Assembly: GCA_002729215.1 (NCBI GenBank)
Contig: PBTV01000032.1
Location: 21,148-54,875 of the forward strand
Direction of reading: 5' to 3'
Origin: Rubrivirga sp.
Lineage (GTDB): Bacteria; Actinomycetota; Actinomycetes; S36-B12
DNA: 33,728 nucleotides
Below, piece by piece: positions 25,245-33,108 of the stretch. Made by a program: the position numbers and the translations under genes. How positions within the stretch are numbered: position 1 is the stretch's first letter; the number at the start of each line of letters is the position of its first letter. The notes under the pieces are model-generated. The model saw only the letters and a program-made list of their open reading frames with translations. It ran no database searches and was not told where the DNA came from.

Positions 25245-27341
25245 CTAGGCCATGGCGCGAAGAGCCGCGGCGCGGCGAGGTAGCGCACGATCGACCAGCT
25301 CAATCAAGCGTGCCTCGTCGACGTCGGACTCCCCGTACTGCGATGCCTTCTGCAGGACCTTCGCCCGGGCCGCAGCCTGCTTGCCAGGCTCTTCGGTCGA
25401 AGCCGCCGACCATGCCCGATACAACTCCCAGGCGAGTTCCCGCTCGCGCATCACCCGGTTCATCGCGTCCATCTGCTCATCGGACGCCGGAAGTCGCCAC
25501 GTCTGGCTGAGTGCGCTGGGAAGAATCTCGCGATAGTCGTGGCCACCCTGAGCGAAGACACCGGGAACGGGCGTCAGCGCGTTGAGCATGTCGATGAAGG
25601 TCATCAAGAACGTCGCGCCGGGAACCCAGAGCGTGTGCTGCGGAGAACCGATGGGGCGCTCGGGTCCCAACCAGTCGGGCCGGCGCCACAAGAGTTGGCT
25701 GCCGAACTTGGGGATGGGGTCGTCCCCGTTCTGGAGGAGCAGGTAACGGACCTGCGTCCGCTCGTCCTCGGACAGATTTAGCCAGTCGCGAATAGTCCGC
25801 GGGAGGTAGATGCCGTCCGGACCCACATCGGGGATCTCGGTGATCGAACGGTCGCCCCACAACTGCTTGCGCCACTTGGCGGCCGACGGTGTTCCGATCC
25901 ACAGTGCGTAATCGACCTTCGCGCCCGGCGGCCCGTAAGTCCACGTCCCCTCGAACATCCCTTCGCTCACCTGCGACCCGAGGGACTCTCCGAACAGGTA
26001 GAAGTGAGGACGCTCGGATGGGTCCATCGCTAAGAGCCGTTCCGTGATGCCATCGATCACCATGCGGGTTTGGTCGACCCCCGTCGAGACGTTCCCGAGC
26101 GAGAAGCTCGATGGCAAGACGGAGTACTGAATGGCAGCGGACGCGCAGTCTCCGCCGCTCAGGAACTCGAATGTTTCCGTGGCGACGTAGTTCACATACC
26201 CCGATCCGGTGGGGGAGAACAGCGCGAAGTGGCCACGTTCGAGCGCCTTGGTTCGGTCGATCTCGCGAAGCAGGATCGCCACTCGCTCGTGAGGGTCTTC
26301 GGCGATATCCAGGCTCGCGTAGACCCGAATCGGTTGCTTGGCCTTGCTCGTGCCCATAACCGAATCGATCGTCGCGGGCTCAACAGCGCTTGCCAGCCAG
26401 CGAGCACCCTCGCGGGTCTGCTTCATCCATTCCAAGCCGGACTCTGCGCAACCAGTGATCTGCAGGCTCGACGGCGGTTCTTCCATCCCGGGCTCGACCG
26501 CCCCACCGCCCTTGGTGAGCATGGCCGAAACGCGGTTCAGCGCGAGATAGGCGCCGCCAGCGCTCACACCGAGAGCGGTGATCCTGCCGAGCGCCCGGTG
26601 ATCCTCGGGCTTACCGCCGAGTGATGCGCTCGCGAGTCGCGCCATACCGTGCGTGAGCAACGACTCGGCTCGAGCGACGCCGTAGGTTGCCGCCGCTATG
26701 CCCGCGCCGATAGCGGCCATCTTCACCGGTGCGATCTCGCGGACTGAGTCCTCGAAGAAGCGGTCCTGGCCAGGTGTGTGGTGCTCGTCGGACTTGTCCT
26801 GGCGGATTAGCGACCCGGGGGCCGCGCGCCACGGAGTCATGCAGGCCCAGGACGCGGCGGTTGCAGCGCCCGCGACAGCCAGACCCCAACGGCGGCCGGA
26901 TCTCCTTTCTCCCGTCAGGGTGGACGCCGCGCTCGAGAGCGCAGCAACGGCGATGGATCGCCCCGCGAGGCGGACAGCTGCGCGGGGGCGCGACTCGTGT
27001 TCCCGCCACTTGAATCCTGCGAAGGTGCCCGCCCCGAGTGCAGCGAGCACTCCCGCCACGACGAGGCGTGAGTTCGGGCCGGGATTGTCTTGGCCGCTGA
27101 TTCGGGCGGCGAGTGAATCGACGATGGCGTCGGCGGAGGAGTAGACGCCGTAGGCGAAGGCCGTGGTTACGCCGCTGATGACGGCTTGATCCGTCGTCCC
27201 TCGGGTGAGCAAATTCGGCTGGAATGTGCGGCCGAGCGCAATCCCGGCCCCGATCAAGCCCGTGCGCGCGGGGTGGTCCATCCCACGCTGGGGGTGTAGG
27301 GCCTTGCGTGCGAGAGCATCGGGCGCAGGCGTCGACGTCAC
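25245..27341 (-). CDS. Abhydrolase_9-type alpha/beta-hydrolase with N-terminal membrane region
   Basis: A product of about 698 residues. Residues 20-310 hold several hydrophobic segments (e.g. RLVVAGVLAALGAGTFAG, and GLAVAGAATAASWACM). The C-terminal half is an alpha/beta-hydrolase with the nucleophile elbow FGESLGSQ and a late His in FAQGGHDYRE, matching the actinobacterial Abhydrolase_9/DUF2319 family. The likely role is a membrane-bound esterase or lipase acting on envelope lipids; the substrate is unknown. The start is uncertain: GTG 27341 has no strong ribosome site and ATG 27281 is an alternative; an upstream open extension overlaps egtB and lacks coding character. It diverges from egtB. 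Confidence 0.85.
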   Translation of the reverse strand: MTSTPAPDALARKALHPQRGMDHPARTGLIGAGIALGRTFQPNLLTRGTTDQAVISGVTTAFAYGVYSSADAIVDSLAARISGQDNPGPNSRLVVAGVLAALGAGTFAGFKWREHESRPRAAVRLAGRSIAVAALSSAASTLTGERRSGRRWGLAVAGAATAASWACMTPWRAAPGSLIRQDKSDEHHTPGQDRFFEDSVREIAPVKMAAIGAGIAAATYGVARAESLLTHGMARLASASLGGKPEDHRALGRITALGVSAGGAYLALNRVSAMLTKGGGAVEPGMEEPPSSLQITGCAESGLEWMKQTREGARWLASAVEPATIDSVMGTSKAKQPIRVYASLDIAEDPHERVAILLREIDRTKALERGHFALFSPTGSGYVNYVATETFEFLSGGDCASAAIQYSVLPSSFSLGNVSTGVDQTRMVIDGITERLLAMDPSERPHFYLFGESLGSQVSEGMFEGTWTYGPPGAKVDYALWIGTPSAAKWRKQLWGDRSITEIPDVGPDGIYLPRTIRDWLNLSEDERTQVRYLLLQNGDDPIPKFGSQLLWRRPDWLGPERPIGSPQHTLWVPGATFLMTFIDMLNALTPVPGVFAQGGHDYREILPSALSQTWRLPASDEQMDAMNRVMRERELAWELYRAWSAASTEEPGKQAAARAKVLQKASQYGESDVDEARLIELVDRALPRRAAALRAMA

Positions 27342-27467
27342 GTCTGCAGGGTAATGATGAGGTGGTCGGGGTGCGAAAACAGGGTGCATCCAGAGCCCAA
27401 CGGCAACTAGGGTCGAATCACGTTGACGGTGACGTCGGCGAAAACACTCTCGAGAAGTCGAGGCCCC

Positions 27468-28892
27468 ATGTCCGCACCGACGACCGCCGATCGCCCTTCG
27501 GCGCCGGACGACTCGACAGCGCAAGCATCTATCGATAGCACACTCGCAGTTCACCCGGCGACTCACGATTTCACTTCTGGCGACTCCCTCGGCGACCTTG
27601 CCCGAGAGTACGAACGTGTTCGGCGTCTGACCGAGGATCTGGCAGCGCCGTTGACTCCGGAAGACCAGACCGTTCAGACCATGCCCGATGTCAGTCCCAC
27701 CAAGTGGCACCGCGCGCACGTGACCTGGTTCTTCGAAGCACTCGTTCTCGCCGAGCACCAGCCGGGCTTCTCGATGTTTCAGGACACCTACTGGACCCTG
27801 TTCAACAGTTACTACGAGTCGGTCGGTCCCCGACACCCGCGCGCGAACCGCGGGCACATCTCCCGGCCCGGAGCACAGGACGTCGGTGATTACCGACGAC
27901 ACGTCGACGATCGCATGCTGGACCTCCTGTCATCCCGCCTGCCGGGCGAGCGTTCAGACAAGGGTCGACCAGAAGATGACGCTCTCCGGGCGTTGGTCTT
28001 GCTGGGCTTCCACCACGAACATCAGCATCAAGAGTTGCTGTTGATGGACATCAAGCACGTTCTGTCGCGTAACCTCCTGGAACCCGTCGGCTATCCCGGA
28101 CCGCGGGTTGCTCCGGTACCGCCATCGACGGCGTCCTGGATGGAGTTCGGTGGTGGTGTCGTGGAGGCCGGAAACTCCTCGGACGGCTTCCACTTCGACA
28201 ACGAAGAGCCAACCCACGCCGTGCTGCTACGCCCATTCCGGCTAGCGGATCGCTTGATCACCAACGGTGAATGGCTGGAGTTCATGAACGACGGTGGCTA
28301 CGAAAGGCACGAGTTGTGGCTTTCCGACGGGTGGATGCGCGTCAACGAAGAGAAGTGGTGTTCGCCGCTGTATTGGAAACGAGCCGGATCCCAGTGGCTC
28401 GAACACACCCTGCATGGAACGCGACCCGTGCGGCTCGATGAGCCGGTTGTGCACGTGAGTCATTACGAGGCGGATGCGTTCGCGACATGGGCCGGAAGGC
28501 GCCTTCCGACGGAGTTCGAGTGGGAGCACGCGATGCGAGAGTCGCTGGTCGCGCCGCCACCTGCCGGCGATCAGGCGCATGGAATCGATGAGGAATACGG
28601 GATCGGAGGATTCCACCCCGCGGCTGATACTGGTGGAACAGCGATGCGTCAGGTTTTCGATACTGCCTGGCAGTGGACGTCGTCGGCGTACCTCCCCTAC
28701 CCGGGTTTCACCGCCCCCGCGGGCGCGGTGGGTGAGTACAACGGAAAGTTCATGTCCGGTCAGATGGTGCTGCGCGGCGGCGCATCGGTGACGCCGAAGG
28801 GTCATGCCCTCGTGACTTATCGGAACTTCTTCCCGCCGCACGCGCGGTGGGCTTTCTCGGGGGTCCGCTTGGCCGATACGCAGATGTCTTGA
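27468..28892 (+). CDS. egtB: Ergothioneine biosynthesis sulfoxide synthase EgtB-type
   Basis: This 474-residue protein has an N-terminal DinB-like domain and a C-terminal formylglycine-generating-enzyme (FGE) domain. The iron-binding facial triad is supplied by HRAH (about 81-84) and HHEHQHQE (about 181-188). The FGE part has RPFRLADRLITNGEWLEFMN, LPTEFEWEHAM and WQWTSSAYLPYPGF, ending FPPHARWAFSGVRLA. EgtB joins gamma-glutamylcysteine (or cysteine) to hercynine through an oxygen-dependent C-S bond. None of egtA, C, D or E is adjacent. ATG 27468 is favoured over TTG 27423 because GAGG lies just upstream and the extra residues look non-conserved. Confidence 0.92.
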   Translation: MSAPTTADRPSAPDDSTAQASIDSTLAVHPATHDFTSGDSLGDLAREYERVRRLTEDLAAPLTPEDQTVQTMPDVSPTKWHRAHVTWFFEALVLAEHQPGFSMFQDTYWTLFNSYYESVGPRHPRANRGHISRPGAQDVGDYRRHVDDRMLDLLSSRLPGERSDKGRPEDDALRALVLLGFHHEHQHQELLLMDIKHVLSRNLLEPVGYPGPRVAPVPPSTASWMEFGGGVVEAGNSSDGFHFDNEEPTHAVLLRPFRLADRLITNGEWLEFMNDGGYERHELWLSDGWMRVNEEKWCSPLYWKRAGSQWLEHTLHGTRPVRLDEPVVHVSHYEADAFATWAGRRLPTEFEWEHAMRESLVAPPPAGDQAHGIDEEYGIGGFHPAADTGGTAMRQVFDTAWQWTSSAYLPYPGFTAPAGAVGEYNGKFMSGQMVLRGGASVTPKGHALVTYRNFFPPHARWAFSGVRLADTQMS

Positions 28893-28950
28893 GCACGGCC
28901 TGATCACGACGCAAGCAGGACGCAAACACGGCCAAATCGAAGGGAAGACG

Positions 28951-29733
28951 ATGGCAGTCGACAACGAGCACGACCCATATGACCTGACCGGACGAACGGC
29001 GCTTATCACGGGGGCGTCGCGCGGGATCGGGCGTGCAATCGCCGAGGAGTTGGCGAGCCACGGCTGCGCCGTGGCGCTGGCCGCGCGGACCGCGGACACC
29101 GTGCAGCAAGCGGCCGAAGCGATCGAGCAATCCGGCGGACGTGCCGTTGCGATCGCCGCCGATGTGACCGAGGACGGGGCCTCGGAGCGACTCGTCACCG
29201 AAACGGTATCCATGCTCGGTGGGCTGGACATTCTGATCAACAATGCCGGTGGCAACAGCTTCTCGGTACCCGTGGCCTCCATGCGGTTGTCGGGATGGAG
29301 CAAGACGATGGCGCTGAACGTCGACGCGACCGTGGCCCTCATCCAACAGGCGCTGCCGCACTTGGCATCCTCGAGCTACGGCGTGATCGTCAACGTGGGA
29401 TCCGTCGCAGGGCTTCGGGGTGCACCGATGATGTCCCACTACGGAGCGGCAAAGGCAGCCATTGCATCACTGACCCGCAGCGTCGCCCTCGAGGCAGCCC
29501 ATCAAGGTGTCCGCGTCAACTCTCTGGTGCCTGGCTGGATCGAAACCGACCTCACCGATTTTCTGCGCGTCGACGAAGGAACCGAATCGTCGGTGCTGAG
29601 CCGAGTGCCGTTGGGCCGTTGGGGACGCAGTGAAGAGATCGCCCACGCGGCCTTGTTCTTGGCGAGCGATGCTTCATCCTTCATGACCGGCCAGGAGTTG
29701 ATCGTCGACGGTGGCCTGTCCGCCATGCCCTAG
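28951..29733 (+). CDS. Short-chain dehydrogenase/reductase (FabG-like)
   Basis: The 260-residue protein shows TGASRGIG (nucleotide binding), NNAGG, and the catalytic Ser-Tyr-Lys in VGSVAGLRGAPMMSHYGAAK. The typical PGWIETDLT and late FMTGQELIVDGGLSAMP follow. It is a classical SDR that oxidises or reduces a hydroxyl/keto group with NAD(P)(H). Cofactor preference leans to NADP(H), from the Ala-Ala-Arg after the second strand. Substrate is unknown. It lies 58 bases after egtB with only a weak ribosome site (GAAGGGAAGACG). Confidence 0.9.
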   Translation: MAVDNEHDPYDLTGRTALITGASRGIGRAIAEELASHGCAVALAARTADTVQQAAEAIEQSGGRAVAIAADVTEDGASERLVTETVSMLGGLDILINNAGGNSFSVPVASMRLSGWSKTMALNVDATVALIQQALPHLASSSYGVIVNVGSVAGLRGAPMMSHYGAAKAAIASLTRSVALEAAHQGVRVNSLVPGWIETDLTDFLRVDEGTESSVLSRVPLGRWGRSEEIAHAALFLASDASSFMTGQELIVDGGLSAMP

Positions 29734-29763
29734 GCACGAACGGGCAGTCGTTATCGTCGCGCT

Positions 29764-30471
29764 ATGGACTACGCGGCCTTGTATCCCTGGCCGCAGCGGC
29801 CGTGGCTGCGTTCCCAGATGGTGACGACGCTGGATGGTGCAACCGTGGGGTCTGATGGTCGCAGCGGATCGATTTCGAGTCCGGCCGACAAGCGCGTATT
29901 TGTTGAGACTCGTCGGTTGAGTGACGCGATCGTCGTCGGTGCCGGAACCATTCGGGCTGAGCGTTATCGACCGATGGTGGCCAAGCCCGAATGGCAGGAC
30001 GCGCGAGCCGACGCGGGCCTGGCTCCGGCCCCGCAGGTGGTGATTATCAGTGGTCGTCTTGACCTGCCGTGGCACGAGCCGATGTTCTCCGACTCCACGC
30101 TTCCGGTCATCGTGGTGACGAGCGAGTCTGCAGACACACAACAGCGAGCCATTGCCAACGACCATGCACAGGTGTGGCAGATCGGAGCCACGTCGGTCGA
30201 TCTCCGCGCGACGGTGTCTGCCTTGCACGAGCGTGGGCTACGACGGCTGGTCTGTGAGGGCGGTGAAGCACTGCTCGACGGACTCGTGCGGGAAGACCTG
30301 GTCGATGAAATGGACGTGACGATCTCACCGATGCTCGCCGGTGCCGGATACCTGGCGGACCCGGGAACGGAAGCCCGGTTGCCTGGGACGAACGATCTGT
30401 CTCGATTTTCACTTGCGCACCATTTTGTGGAAGACGAGTTCACCTTCTGTCGATTCGTGCGTAAAAGCTAG
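29764..30471 (+). CDS. Dihydrofolate reductase / RibD C-terminal domain reductase
   Basis: A 235-residue protein of the RibD-C fold. SQMVTTLDGATVG, SDAIVVGAGTIRAERYRPM, VIISGRLDLPW and LVCEGGEALLDGL are the typical motifs, with the NADPH site in VGAGTIRAE and EGGEALL. It resembles free-standing actinobacterial pyrimidine reductase-like proteins. I see no RibD deaminase domain, so a role in riboflavin synthesis or another pteridine/flavin-related reduction is a guess. No clear Shine-Dalgarno precedes ATG 29764; TTATCG about 10 bases upstream would suit a leaderless transcript. Confidence 0.87.
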   Translation: MDYAALYPWPQRPWLRSQMVTTLDGATVGSDGRSGSISSPADKRVFVETRRLSDAIVVGAGTIRAERYRPMVAKPEWQDARADAGLAPAPQVVIISGRLDLPWHEPMFSDSTLPVIVVTSESADTQQRAIANDHAQVWQIGATSVDLRATVSALHERGLRRLVCEGGEALLDGLVREDLVDEMDVTISPMLAGAGYLADPGTEARLPGTNDLSRFSLAHHFVEDEFTFCRFVRKS

Positions 30472-30560
30472 CCGAGAATCTTCCCTGAAGGCTACCCATG
30501 ATCCACAATAGGACTACGCCAGCGCGGCGGTCGTAGAGACACCAGCGAAGGGAGCGTCCG

Positions 30561-31067
30561 ATGTCCGATCGGGAAAACGGAAAGCACAAGTCGCGCGCAC
30601 AAAGAGATGCCGCCAAACACAAACCCCACCGGACCCAGGATCGCTTCTATAAAGCCAAGCACGATGCGCAATATGCGTGCGAAGACCTGCGCGCCAAGAT
30701 TCAACGATCCAACATCCACGATGCGGTGCGCCACGAATTGCTCAGGGCCGTCGATACGGCGGAGTCGCAGATCAGCGAGGTCGCATTGACGCGGTCGCAT
30801 CCCGGTTCACGCCTGCGTGACATCACCAAAGCCGTCGGGCATTTGCAGGTGGCCGAGACATGGCTTGCCGCCGCGGACCGTGTTCTCGGTCGCCTCGGGT
30901 CGAATGGTCTTCGGTCGTCGCGGGTTGCCATCGATGAAGCAGTAGACACCGTGATGTGGCACATCAGGGCCGGTGAGTGGGACGGTCGTTTGACCCCGGC
31001 CGTCACCGAACTGCAACGCGCGGTGCAAGAGGCGGAAGCCCAGGCAGCGCTGCGGCAGGCCGGTTGA
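30561..31067 (+). CDS. Hypothetical basic, helical protein
   Basis: This 168-residue protein opens with a strongly basic, Lys/His/Arg-rich stretch (ENGKHKSRAQRDAAKHKPHR) and continues as predicted amphipathic helices with no signal peptide. I do not recognise a family. The start is ATG 30561, with GAAGGGAG upstream (about 30547-30554). Its stop overlaps the TTG start of the MobA-like gene as TTGA (31064-31067), so it is translationally coupled to the molybdenum-cofactor set. Nucleic acid or polyanion binding is suggested by the basic N-terminus but is inference. Confidence 0.75.
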   Translation: MSDRENGKHKSRAQRDAAKHKPHRTQDRFYKAKHDAQYACEDLRAKIQRSNIHDAVRHELLRAVDTAESQISEVALTRSHPGSRLRDITKAVGHLQVAETWLAAADRVLGRLGSNGLRSSRVAIDEAVDTVMWHIRAGEWDGRLTPAVTELQRAVQEAEAQAALRQAG

Positions 31068-31600
31068 CGGACTGGCTGATTCTGGCCGGGGGTGCGGGGA
31101 GTCGGCTTGGCCAGGACAAGGCGGCGACGCCCATCGACGGTCGCACACTGCTTGATCGTGCCCGCGCGACGATCGACTCGGTCGACGAAACAGCAACGAT
31201 CCACGTTCTCGATCAGGCCTATCCCGGGGGACCAGCCGCTGCGGTGGTCGCGGGGTTGGTCCGCTGCGAGTCCGCGCATGTGGGGGTGCTGGCTGTCGAC
31301 ATGCCCTTCGCCGCCGACGCACTCGTTCACGTGCGGTCCGCACTGGTGAAGCAGCCGTCGGCGGATGCGTGGGTCCCGGTGGATGGCTCGGGTCGGCGGC
31401 AATGGTTGTGCGCCGTGTACCGGAGTTTGGCGCTGGCAACAGCCGCGGACAGTGTCGACGAGTGGGCCGGGCGATCGTTCGCGTCTCTGGTTGGTCAGTT
31501 AGCGTGCGTAGACGTGCCGATCGATGACAGCGTCAGCCTGCTGGACATTGACACCCCCGATGATCTGCGGCGGGCTTGCGAGCGAACCAACAATGGGTAA
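31064..31600 (+). CDS. MobA-like molybdopterin guanylyltransferase / NTP transferase
   Basis: The 178-residue product has the nucleotidyltransferase signature LAGGAGSRLGQDKA (residues about 7-20), VLAVDMPF for metal binding and WLCAVYR near the active-site lid. It is shorter than E. coli MobA (about 194 residues). The family attaches GMP (or CMP) to molybdopterin. TTG 31064 is the start: it overlaps the previous stop as TTGA and gives the proper N-terminus (TDWLILAGG) right at the P-loop. It is followed by DUF6457 and moeA, which support the Moco role. A different NTP-transferase substrate is possible but less likely. Confidence 0.85.
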   Translation: MTDWLILAGGAGSRLGQDKAATPIDGRTLLDRARATIDSVDETATIHVLDQAYPGGPAAAVVAGLVRCESAHVGVLAVDMPFAADALVHVRSALVKQPSADAWVPVDGSGRRQWLCAVYRSLALATAADSVDEWAGRSFASLVGQLACVDVPIDDSVSLLDIDTPDDLRRACERTNNG

Positions 31601-31612
31601 GGAATGACACGC

Positions 31613-31876
31613 ATGAATCCCGAGCAGTCCGAACGAGTGCACCGATGGATCGAACGCCTTCGTGAAGAGTTGACCATCGAGGCGACGATGGACCCCGCCG
31701 ACATCGAAGCGATCTTGGATGCAGCAAAGGCCGCAGCCCATAACGTCGAGCGTCCTGCTGCGCCGGTGACCACCTACCTGATGGGGTACGCGGTTGCTCG
31801 CGGAGCCGATGCTCACAGTGCCGGTCACATCGTGGACCGGTTGGCCCAGGAGTTCGATGACTCAGGAGTTCGATGA
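31613..31876 (+). CDS. DUF6457 family protein (Moco cluster accessory)
   Basis: An 87-residue helical protein (VHRWIERLREELTI, then VTTYLMGYAVARG) of the DUF6457 type, which in actinobacteria tends to sit with mobA-like and moeA genes; its molecular role is unknown. ATG 31613 is preferred to the in-frame ATG 31604 because AAGGA (31599-31603) is nine bases before it. The last residues FDDSGVR are encoded by a tandemly duplicated 16-base segment, and the TGA stop overlaps the moeA ATG. Confidence 0.8.
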   Translation: MNPEQSERVHRWIERLREELTIEATMDPADIEAILDAAKAAAHNVERPAAPVTTYLMGYAVARGADAHSAGHIVDRLAQEFDDSGVR

Positions 31877-31878
31877 CC
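31847..31878 (+). repeat. 16-nt tandem duplication at the DUF6457/moeA junction
   Basis: CAGGAGTTCGATGACT (31847-31862) is followed directly by CAGGAGTTCGATGACC (31863-31878), 15 of 16 bases identical. Each copy holds a ribosome-site-like AGGAG and an ATGA. Only the second ATG (31873) opens moeA. The insertion of 16 bases shifts frame, so the DUF6457 stop is a product of the duplication. Confidence 0.85.
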
Positions 31879-33051
31879 GAGGTGTCCTGGTGGCAGGCGC
31901 GCGCTCTCGCGGGCGAGGCCATGGGCGATTCCTCTGGCGAGGAAGTGCCGCTTGCCAATGCCCTCGGACGGACTTTGGCCAGCGACGCGGTGGCCCTGAC
32001 GGATCTGCCGGGATTCCCCACCGCGGCGATGGACGGGTGGGTGGTCTGTGGCTCGGGCCCGTGGACCATCGTCGGAACGATCGATACCGGCGCGAGCAGT
32101 GTGTCGCATCTCGATGCCGGCAAGGCCATGCGGATCGGCACCGGTGGCGCTGTTCCCGCGGGAGCGACAGCGGTTGTTCCCTTTGAAGCTGCGACGGTGA
32201 CGGATAGTCGAGTGATCGCCGATGCCTCCGACCGGACGCACATTCGAGTGCAGGGCGAGGAGTGCGTCGTGGGTGATGTTCTCGCGCATCGAGGGGACGT
32301 GATCAATCCAGCGCTGATGGGGTCACTGTCCGCGGCAGGAGTCGACGACGTCGCCGTGGTCCAACGTCCGTGGATTTCCGTGCTGATCCTTGGCGATGAA
32401 GTTATCCGTGCGGGAGTACCGACGACCGGCCAGGTGCGCGACGCACTGGGCGTTCAGCTTCCTGGATGGATCCACATGCTTGGTGGCGATGTTGTGTCGG
32501 TACGCACCTGCACCGACGACCCGCAGGAATTGGCCGACGCACTTCGCTCAGCCTCTGGCGAGGTGGATATGACCGTCGCGACCGGTGGAACGGCCCGGGG
32601 TCATCGGGACTTCCTGCGCTCGACCCTCGAAGCCCTGCGCGCCACGATCATCGTTGATGGCGTCGCCGTCCGTCCGGGACACCCGATGATGTTGGCCACG
32701 CTGGACGGCACGCCGGTGGTTGGTCTTCCTGGCAATCCGTTGAGTGCACTCGTGGCGACGGCGACGTTGATCCAACCGAGTTTCGACGCATGGTTCGGCA
32801 GAGCGCAACGAGACCTACCGAAGGTTGCGATGGCCGAAGGTGTCGCACCGTCGAGCCGACCGCTGACACGCCTCATGGTCGGGCGCCGAGAACTCGGGGG
32901 CTTTCGACAGGTAGAACGAGTGTCATCAGCGATGCTCCGAGGCATCGCGCACGCGGACGGATGGGCCGTTGTACCGCCACAGGGAGTTCACGCACACGAC
33001 GCGGTGCCCTGGATACCCGTGCCCTGGATGCGACGCACGGATGATCGGTAG
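31873..33051 (+). CDS. moeA: Molybdopterin molybdenumtransferase, MoeA type
   Basis: The 392-residue protein has the MoeA domain order: PLANALGRTLASD, FPTAAMDGW, RIGTGGAVPAGATAVVP, the MoCF-binding domain (VLILGDEVI, TGGTARGHRDFL, GLPGNPLSAL) and a C-terminal domain. It should insert molybdate into adenylylated molybdopterin. It carries the actinobacterial form QVRDALG and GGTARG, where E. coli MoeA has a DSN and GGVSVG pattern. Its ATG overlaps the DUF6457 stop as ATGA. It is a little shorter than E. coli MoeA (411 residues), mostly in loops. Confidence 0.9.
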   Translation: MTEVSWWQARALAGEAMGDSSGEEVPLANALGRTLASDAVALTDLPGFPTAAMDGWVVCGSGPWTIVGTIDTGASSVSHLDAGKAMRIGTGGAVPAGATAVVPFEAATVTDSRVIADASDRTHIRVQGEECVVGDVLAHRGDVINPALMGSLSAAGVDDVAVVQRPWISVLILGDEVIRAGVPTTGQVRDALGVQLPGWIHMLGGDVVSVRTCTDDPQELADALRSASGEVDMTVATGGTARGHRDFLRSTLEALRATIIVDGVAVRPGHPMMLATLDGTPVVGLPGNPLSALVATATLIQPSFDAWFGRAQRDLPKVAMAEGVAPSSRPLTRLMVGRRELGGFRQVERVSSAMLRGIAHADGWAVVPPQGVHAHDAVPWIPVPWMRRTDDR

Positions 33052-33108
33052 GCACGACCAGTAGGCCACGCGTCTATCGGTAGTGGTGAGTTCTGGCAGG
33101 CTTCACGC

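Noticed and set aside
27342-27902. Extension of the abhydrolase frame upstream to 27902
   Set aside because: It overlaps the start of egtB and the extra residues lack coding character. GTG 27341 or ATG 27281 is better.
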